A stretch of 12,035 nt of DNA from an uncultured Chlorobiota bacterium (lineage in GTDB: Bacteria > Bacteroidota > Bacteroidia > Bacteroidales > JAADGE01). How positions within the stretch are numbered: position 1 is the stretch's first letter; every line of letters begins with the position of its first letter. Position numbers and translations under genes: made by a program. The DNA is taken from contig CAMZKQ010000063.1 in assembly GCA_947311265.1 (NCBI GenBank), forward strand, positions 1 to 12,035, written 5' to 3'. Under the pieces are notes generated by a model. It saw only the letters and a program-made list of their open reading frames with translations. It was not told the origin of the DNA and did no database searches. This document shows, piece by piece, positions 6,760 to 12,035 of the stretch.

Positions 6760-7989
6760 ATGAAAACTCAAAATAAAAAAAAAATAATTAACGACCCTAT
6801 TTACGGCTTTATAAATATAGGCTCGGTACTTCTTTTTGATATTATTCAGCACCCATTTTTCCAACGGTTGCGGCGAATAAAGCAACTGGGACTAACGTCC
6901 TACGTGTACCCAGGGGCTACGCATACACGCTTTGAGCATGCACTTGGGGCATTGCATTTAATGAATGCGGCTATTGAAACCTTGCGTAGTAAAGGGCAGG
7001 GAATCACCGAAAAAGAAGCCGAAGGGGTGCGTATTGCTATCCTTTTACACGATTTAGGGCACGGCCCTTTTTCGCATACTTTGGAGCATAGTTTTATGCA
7101 AAACATTTCGCACGAAGCACTTTCACTTGCCTTTATGGAACGTATAAACAAAGAGTTTAACGGGCAGCTTAGTACAGGCATCAAGATTTTTAAAAATGAG
7201 TATTCTAAAAAGTTTTTGTACCAACTGGTTTCTAGCCAGCTAGATATGGATAGGCTGGATTATCTTAATCGGGATAGCTTCCTTTCTGGTGTGATAGAAG
7301 GCTCGGTGGGGGCAGATAGGCTTATAAAAATGCTCGTTGTGGTAGATGATAATTTGGCCATTGAAGAAAAGGGCATCTACTCTGCCGAAAATTTTTTAAT
7401 AGCAAGGCGGATAATGTATTGGCAGGTATATTTGCACAAAACGGTTGTGGCCGCCGAGCAAATGTTAGTCAAAATTATAAAAAGAGCTAAGTTTTTATGC
7501 CAAGAAAATGGCATTTTCGCAGTCCCCTCGCTGGGCTATTTTTTTGATAATAAGATAGATAAAGATAACCTGCCGCCAGATTTCCTCGAGTGCTTTGCCA
7601 ATTTAGACGATAATGATATAATGGCCTCTATAAAAGTTTGGCAAGAAAGTGCTGATACTGTACTCTCTTTACTGAGCAAAAATTTATTAAATAGAGATTT
7701 GCTAAAGCTAGAAATTAGTAATACGCCTTTCTCGCCAGAGCGGATTGCAACATTAAAACAAAAAGCAAGCGAGCTTTATTACATTTCAGAACAAGACACC
7801 CAGTATTTAGTGTTTACAGATTCAGTAAGTAATAAAGCATACAGCTCGGAGCATGATAATAGTTTGAAAATCCTACTAAAATCGGGCAAAACAGCAGATA
7901 TTGCCCAAGCATCGGACATTTCTAATATTTCGGCACTCTCTAAAAGGGTCGAGAAATATTTTTTGTGCTACCCCAAAGAGTGTTTGTAA
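6760..7989 (+). CDS. HD-domain phosphohydrolase, SAMHD1/YdhJ-like
   Basis: This 409-residue cytoplasmic metal-dependent phosphohydrolase belongs to the HD superfamily branch that includes SAMHD1 and bacterial dNTP triphosphohydrolase-like proteins. The metal ligands are visible: H60 in HTRFEHALGALHL, H97-D98 in LLHDLGHGPFSHTLEH, and D164 in SQLDMDRLDYLNRDSF. H101, H106 and H118 match SAMHD1 active-site histidines H210, H215 and H233 by eye. The N-terminal NDPIYGFI and QRLRRIKQLGLTSYVYPGAT also follow the SAMHD1 pattern. About 200 C-terminal residues form a helical extension common to this group. dNTP or another nucleotide as substrate is inferred from the family; many bacterial members have not been tested. 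It is the last gene of the dapA operon, 36 bp after the glycosyltransferase with no promoter box between, and ends at a hairpin terminator. Confidence 0.9.
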   Translation: MKTQNKKKIINDPIYGFINIGSVLLFDIIQHPFFQRLRRIKQLGLTSYVYPGATHTRFEHALGALHLMNAAIETLRSKGQGITEKEAEGVRIAILLHDLGHGPFSHTLEHSFMQNISHEALSLAFMERINKEFNGQLSTGIKIFKNEYSKKFLYQLVSSQLDMDRLDYLNRDSFLSGVIEGSVGADRLIKMLVVVDDNLAIEEKGIYSAENFLIARRIMYWQVYLHKTVVAAEQMLVKIIKRAKFLCQENGIFAVPSLGYFFDNKIDKDNLPPDFLECFANLDDNDIMASIKVWQESADTVLSLLSKNLLNRDLLKLEISNTPFSPERIATLKQKASELYYISEQDTQYLVFTDSVSNKAYSSEHDNSLKILLKSGKTADIAQASDISNISALSKRVEKYFLCYPKECL

Positions 7990-7996
7990 AAATAGC

Positions 7997-8026
7997 ACGC
8001 TCTGGCATTCGATGCCAAGCGTTTTT
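7997..8026 (+). terminator. Terminator between the convergent HD and debranching-like genes
   Basis: ACGCT and TGGCAT (with C8002 bulged) pair with ATGCCAAGCGT around a TCG loop, giving 11 base pairs, followed by a T-tract on the plus strand. On the minus strand a run of five T (plus 7988-7992) starts four bases after the hairpin, so it probably also ends transcription of the debranching-like gene. Confidence 0.82.
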
Positions 8027-8028
8027 AG

Positions 8029-9933
8029 TTAGGCATATTTATCAATCATCATTTTTATACGGAGTAATTCGCCCACGCTTGGGGCATAAGAAATTGCACC
8101 TCTTGCTTTGTGCGGTGCATTACCGTCGTAGAGTTCCGAAATTGTGCCAATGGCATGAATGTGCATTTCGGATTCAAAATTAGAGTAAATCTGATTAACT
8201 TTCCTTAGCCCGCTTTTGCCAGTAAGGTTAAAAATAGCTTCGCAATATTGAGCAATTAAAAATGGGTGAACTGTACCCTGATTCCGTGCAATATTTCTGT
8301 GGGCAGGAAGCCCAGAATATTTGCCTTTAAATCTGATATTTTTAGGCGAAAGTGTGCGTAAGCCAAATTTTGTAAGAAGGTTGTGCTTAACTTTATCCAA
8401 AACGGCTTTTTTTACATCAATTTCAAGGGGCGAGTAGGGGAGCGAGGCCGCATAAATTTGGTTCGAACGAACATCTTCATTGGCCTCTGTATCAGTAACA
8501 AAGTCGAAAAGGCTTTTTTCTTTTTTGTTCCAAAAAATGGCGGTAAAATTCGCCTTTATATTGTCGGCAGTAGTGGTGTATTTCTTTGCTTTTGCTTTAG
8601 CACCAGATTTTGAAATTAACTCTTCGGTAAACCGTAGTGCATTGTACCACAGAGCATTAATTTCAACGGCGTAGCCGTATCGTTCAACGATTGGTCGCCC
8701 GTCTTGCACTTCTTCCATCCAAGTGTGGGGCTGTTCTTGGTCTGTAATATACAGTAAGCCATTTTCTCTCACTTGCGTACCACATTTTCCTGCAAAAATA
8801 GCTTTTAAAATCGAGTTTAGAAATTTACCATATTTCTTTTCGATGCCTTTAAAATCGGAACTATACTCAGCATATTGCTGTAAAGCCCTGAAAAATAGTA
8901 AGGATATGTCGGCAGGTAACTGATACTTTTCTTTTTTGTAGCGTGCTACAATAGTATCCATAGCAGCCAAAAAGTTTTTTTTGTCGCCATAGGAAAGTGT
9001 AAGCCCAGCCAGCGAAGTTAGTGCCTCCCTGAAACGAAAATCGTACCAGTGGTAGCCAGCTTTAAGTAAAGTTTCTTTGCCTCGTTTTACAAAAAACTGC
9101 TGTGCAGAGTTGATAAGGCTGTTTTCAAAACCATCTCTTGGGGTTCTGCTTTTTGCTTCTGTTGTAAATTTACGGGTTAGTGATTTTGTATTTGTAGGCG
9201 TAGTACCTGCCGAAAAAACGATGACATCGCCTTCTTTTACATTGAGTTCAAAATAACCGGGTACAAATAAATCTTCTACGCCATCGTAGCCCCGTGTTTT
9301 TTCTTTTTTGTAGGAGATGTTTTTGTTCCAATCTGGTGCGGCAACATATTTATTTTTCCTAGAAAGCTGCATATACAAATCAGGGAAACCATCGTAAAGG
9401 CAAGCCGATTTGCCATTTTCTATATCTTTTACCTTTTTATTAATTGCCATGTTTTCGTGGCATAGGGCATGTATGCTCCTGAATGCAAGAAATGGCATTA
9501 GCTTTAAGGTGGTTTTAGATGTGGCTTTGAGTACAGTATAACGTATCATTATACGTTCTTCATCATGAGCCAAAAGAAGTTCTTTTTTTAACTTTACACC
9601 TCCCACTCGGTAAATTCGGGCAGGGATAGGGTCGGTAATAAACTCTTGCAAGTAGCGTTGCCCATGTGGGTAATATGTTCCACCAGCATATCGGCGTACA
9701 CTAAGGCGAGCCGCTGCCCCATTTTGCTCAATGGTTTCTTCTACTTCGGAAAGTAAAACATGCTTTTCGTAATTTTTAAGAGGAACAACTAATAACCCGT
9801 GGTATTTGCGTGTATTACAGCCAATTATAGTGGAGCTAGCGTAAGAACCTGCACGGTTCGACCGGATTATCTCTCTATTTAAGCCGTAATTTAAGTTAAC
9901 AAGCGATTTGCGTTCTATATTGATGTAATTCAT
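8029..9933 (-). CDS. Glycogen debranching enzyme (GDE, amylo-1,6-glucosidase type) homologue with altered active-site motifs
   Basis: This 634-residue protein is homologous along its length to the Bacteroidota/archaeal-type glycogen debranching enzyme. The N-terminal sugar-binding domain (about 1-270) has NYGLNREIIRSNRAGSYASS, IGCNTRKYHGLLV and IRYTVLKATS. The C-terminal alpha/alpha barrel (about 270-634) keeps YAVEINALWYNALRF, RTLSPKN and GTISELYDGNAPHKARGAIS, including the likely base E600. Several hallmark stretches are changed. The usual GRDTFI region reads FRFREALT (299-306). The usual NSVDAPLWFF stretch is shortened to DISLLFF (342-348). TWMDA is TWMEE (404-408), and the conserved AWSV near the end is APSV (617-620). 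It may have lost or shifted activity. I chose ATG 9933 because residues match the family from there; an in-frame ATG at 10023 lies upstream of the probable promoter. It is divergent from the phosphorylase. Confidence 0.88.
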   Translation of the reverse strand: MNYINIERKSLVNLNYGLNREIIRSNRAGSYASSTIIGCNTRKYHGLLVVPLKNYEKHVLLSEVEETIEQNGAAARLSVRRYAGGTYYPHGQRYLQEFITDPIPARIYRVGGVKLKKELLLAHDEERIMIRYTVLKATSKTTLKLMPFLAFRSIHALCHENMAINKKVKDIENGKSACLYDGFPDLYMQLSRKNKYVAAPDWNKNISYKKEKTRGYDGVEDLFVPGYFELNVKEGDVIVFSAGTTPTNTKSLTRKFTTEAKSRTPRDGFENSLINSAQQFFVKRGKETLLKAGYHWYDFRFREALTSLAGLTLSYGDKKNFLAAMDTIVARYKKEKYQLPADISLLFFRALQQYAEYSSDFKGIEKKYGKFLNSILKAIFAGKCGTQVRENGLLYITDQEQPHTWMEEVQDGRPIVERYGYAVEINALWYNALRFTEELISKSGAKAKAKKYTTTADNIKANFTAIFWNKKEKSLFDFVTDTEANEDVRSNQIYAASLPYSPLEIDVKKAVLDKVKHNLLTKFGLRTLSPKNIRFKGKYSGLPAHRNIARNQGTVHPFLIAQYCEAIFNLTGKSGLRKVNQIYSNFESEMHIHAIGTISELYDGNAPHKARGAISYAPSVGELLRIKMMIDKYA

Positions 9934-9981
9934 GATTTTTCGTTTAATGAAAGCGTTAAGTTGGTTTTTATTGCAGTATTG

Positions 9982-9989
9982 CAAAAGTA
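9982..9989 (-). promoter_or_regulatory. Bacteroidota -7 element for the debranching-like gene
   Basis: The minus strand reads TACTTTTG, an exact TAnnTTTG match, ending 48 bases before the ATG at 9933. A TTTG lies 25 bases upstream of the box, a little farther than usual. Its position inside the longer 10023 frame is the main reason for choosing the shorter start. Confidence 0.55.
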
Positions 9990-10094
9990 AAATTTTATCT
10001 TTTAAAATAAATTTCAAAATCATAAAAAATAAAAACTTAATGAAATTTTAACATACCATTGGCTAAAAATAGTTCTATGTTTCAGATTTTTATC

Positions 10095-10102
10095 TATTTT
10101 CG
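10095..10102 (+). promoter_or_regulatory. Weak candidate -7 element for the phosphorylase gene
   Basis: TATTTTCG differs from TAnnTTTG at one position and ends 35 bases before the ATG at 10138. No -33 TTTG is seen. The 204-bp space between the two divergent starts otherwise holds only AT-rich sequence. Confidence 0.25.
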
Positions 10103-10137
10103 CAGTTCTATTTTTATAAAACTGAAATATTTAACCC

Positions 10138-12035
10138 ATGAGAATTATAGATAATAACTTGCCAGTTTGGCGAACACTAAGCGTAGAACAACAGTATAGC
10201 GAAACGCTAAAAGGCATTAGCGAAATTGCCAACAACCTATGGTTTACATGGAATTGCGATGCCGTAGAACTATTTAAATACATGGCTGGCGATGAGTCTG
10301 TGTCATATTGTATAGACCCTATATCAGTACTTAAAAACCTTTCTTTTGAAAGGTTGGAAGAGTTAGAAAAAGATGCAAAATTCCTGAAAAAATATAAACG
10401 AATTTACAAACGCTTTAAAGAATATCACGAAAAACCATATAATTCTAGTATCCCGTCAGTAGCTTATTTTAGTATGGAGTACGGCATGGCAGATATTTTA
10501 AAAATATTTTCAGGAGGCTTAGGAGTGCTAGCAGGCGACTATTTAAAAGGAGCAAGTGATGCCCTTTATGATATGGCAGCAGTTGGTTTGTTTTACAGAG
10601 AAGGCTATTTTACACAACGAATTACTGTAAGCGGAGAGCAAGATGCAGAGTACGAGCCACAAAAATTTACAGATTTACCTGCCGAGTTAGTTAGAGATGA
10701 AAATGGAGAACCCCTCCTTATCCAAATCTTTTTCCCCGGAAGAACAATAAACGTACAGGCTTGGAAAGTAAACGCAGGAAGAGTGCCACTCTACTTGCTT
10801 GATACTGATAGAGATGACAATAGTACAGAAGACCGCTTAATAACACACCGCCTCTACGGTGGCGACAACGAACATCGCCTAAAGCAAGAAATGCTTTTAG
10901 GTATTGCAGGGATACGCCTACTTGCAAAACTAGGGATAAAAAAAGAAATCTATCACATCAACGAAGGGCATGCGGCTTTTATAGGTTTAGAGCGAGTTGC
11001 TGAATTAATGGAGCAACAAAAAATGTCTTTTTACGAAGCCTGTGAGGCCGTAAAATCCGCAAGTTTATTTACTACACACACACCTGTACCTGCGGGGCAT
11101 GATGCTTTTGAGGAAGAAATTTTAATGTACTATATGGGGCATTACCCTCAAAAATTTGGAATTAGCTGGACCGATTTTTATAAAATCGGAAAAATGCACC
11201 CCGAAAAGCCCAAAGAAAAATTCTCTATGAGTGTACTTGCTGCCAACCTTTCACAAGAAATAAATGGCGTAAGCTGGCTACATGGCGAGGTTACCAAAGA
11301 TGTTATTTTTAAAGAAATGTGGAAGGGATATTTCCCTGAAGAGTCGCATATTGGCTACGTTACCAATGGAGTACACTACGGCACATGGACGGCAAAACCT
11401 TGGCGTATAATGCTAGGTGGGCAAGGAGGCACACCCGATTTTTCAAAAATCTATAAACAAGCCGATAAAGATATTTGGGAATTACGAAATAGCCTAAGAG
11501 CTAGGTTGGTAAATTTCATTAAAGAACGTATGGATACCGTAAGTGTACGACGCAATGAAGACCCTAAATTTATCCTAAAAGTAAAGAAAAGAGTAAGCCC
11601 AGACGTGCTTACCATTGGTTTTGCTCGGCGATTTGCCACCTACAAACGAGGTAATTTACTTTTTTCTGATTTAGAAAGATTAAGTAAAATTATAAATAAC
11701 GAAGATAGACCTGTTCAGTTCGTTTTTGCAGGAAAAGCCCACCCAAAAGATAAAGGCGGGCAAGATATTATTAAAGAAATTATTGCTATCTCTAAGAAGT
11801 CTAAATTTGTAGGGAAAATAATTTTCTTAGAAAATTATAATATGTCAGTCGCTAAGCAACTCGTACAGGGCGTGGATATTTGGCTCAATACCCCAACTCG
11901 GCCACTGGAAGCATCAGGCACAAGTGGCATGAAGGCGGTTATGAATGGCGTAATGAATCTTAGCGTACTCGATGGTTGGTGGGTGGAAGGTTACAAAGAA
12001 GGGGCTGGCTGGGCATTGCCACAAAATAAAACCTA
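10138..12035 (+). CDS. glgP: Alpha-glucan (glycogen/maltodextrin) phosphorylase, GT35, N-terminal 632 codons (3' end beyond window)
   Basis: This cytoplasmic PLP enzyme releases glucose-1-phosphate from alpha-1,4-glucans. I translated it by hand to the right edge with no interruption. It is the short bacterial/archaeal phosphorylase type with an N-terminal DUF3417-like region (WRTLSVEQQ, ISEIANNLWFTWN). The catalytic core shows SGGLGVLAGDYLKGASD (from S125), LYGGDNEHRLKQE, INEGHAAF, THTPVPAGHDAFEEE (H314-D322), SWLHGEV, TNGVHYGTW, GFARRFATYKRG and FAGKAHPKD. EASGTSGMKAVMNG carries the PLP lysine K599, followed by DGWWVEGY. All expected catalytic motifs are intact. The full protein should run to about 850 residues. 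The start is the first possible one: TAA lies in frame at 10132-10134. It is divergent from the debranching-like gene, and the two would normally cooperate in glycogen breakdown. Confidence 0.95.
   Translation, partial: MRIIDNNLPVWRTLSVEQQYSETLKGISEIANNLWFTWNCDAVELFKYMAGDESVSYCIDPISVLKNLSFERLEELEKDAKFLKKYKRIYKRFKEYHEKPYNSSIPSVAYFSMEYGMADILKIFSGGLGVLAGDYLKGASDALYDMAAVGLFYREGYFTQRITVSGEQDAEYEPQKFTDLPAELVRDENGEPLLIQIFFPGRTINVQAWKVNAGRVPLYLLDTDRDDNSTEDRLITHRLYGGDNEHRLKQEMLLGIAGIRLLAKLGIKKEIYHINEGHAAFIGLERVAELMEQQKMSFYEACEAVKSASLFTTHTPVPAGHDAFEEEILMYYMGHYPQKFGISWTDFYKIGKMHPEKPKEKFSMSVLAANLSQEINGVSWLHGEVTKDVIFKEMWKGYFPEESHIGYVTNGVHYGTWTAKPWRIMLGGQGGTPDFSKIYKQADKDIWELRNSLRARLVNFIKERMDTVSVRRNEDPKFILKVKKRVSPDVLTIGFARRFATYKRGNLLFSDLERLSKIINNEDRPVQFVFAGKAHPKDKGGQDIIKEIIAISKKSKFVGKIIFLENYNMSVAKQLVQGVDIWLNTPTRPLEASGTSGMKAVMNGVMNLSVLDGWWVEGYKEGAGWALPQNKT

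Noticed and set aside
8383..8923. Plus-strand frames inside the debranching-like gene
   Set aside because: They are antisense to conserved barrel motifs and show no recognisable domains or start signals.
9934..10023. Thirty-codon N-terminal extension of the debranching-like gene from the ATG at 10023
   Set aside because: The extra residues do not match the family and would place the TACTTTTG promoter box inside the coding region; ATG 9933 gives the expected N-terminus.

Overview
The window looks like chromosomal DNA from a member of the Bacteroidota. It is AT-rich. Five promoter-like sites match the Bacteroidota -7 element TAnnTTTG, while the usual -33 TTTG is never clearly present. The protein families also fit: an HYC_CC_PP small metal-associated protein, a FISUMP-domain lipoprotein, an HMA/AraC-fusion regulator, and Bacteroidota-type CusA, debranching-like and alpha-glucan phosphorylase proteins. 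Genus cannot be assigned. No tRNA, rRNA, insertion sequence or CRISPR array was seen.

Region 1 (1-2644, minus strand) is a heavy-metal, probably copper/silver, module. In transcription order it has an AraC-type regulator with an N-terminal MxCxxC metal-binding domain, a small Cys/His-rich HYC_CC_PP-type protein, and the first 452 codons of a CusA/CzcA-family RND efflux pump that runs off the left edge. A 202-bp leader with two inverted repeats separates the small protein from the pump.

Region 2 (2645-3823, plus) is a divergently transcribed lipoprotein, with an Ig-like domain followed by a FISUMP domain, that ends in a strong intrinsic terminator. The T-tract of that terminator touches the -7 box of the next operon.

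Region 3 (3823-8026, plus) is a likely three-gene operon. It holds dapA (lysine/diaminopimelate synthesis), a large membrane-anchored GT2 glycosyltransferase with a TTG start, and an HD-domain (SAMHD1/YdhJ-like) phosphohydrolase. It closes with a hairpin terminator that probably works in both directions. The C-terminal half of the glycosyltransferase resembles a polyprenyl-phosphate sugar-1-phosphate transferase whose catalytic part has shrunk and lost its key residues.

Region 4 (8029-12035) is a divergent glycogen/alpha-glucan pair. On the minus strand is a debranching-enzyme homologue (GDE, amylo-1,6-glucosidase type); on the plus strand is an alpha-glucan phosphorylase cut by the right edge. 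The phosphorylase looks fully active. The debranching homologue departs from the family at several active-site motifs while keeping the rest of the fold and an intact frame, so it may be a pseudoenzyme or have changed activity.

Nothing here is a clear new defence or mobile system. The most promising unusual items are the debranching-like protein, the glycosyltransferase fused to a degenerate sugar-phosphate transferase, and the compact metal-sensing module. All family assignments come from reading motifs by eye and recalling family consensus; no searches were run.
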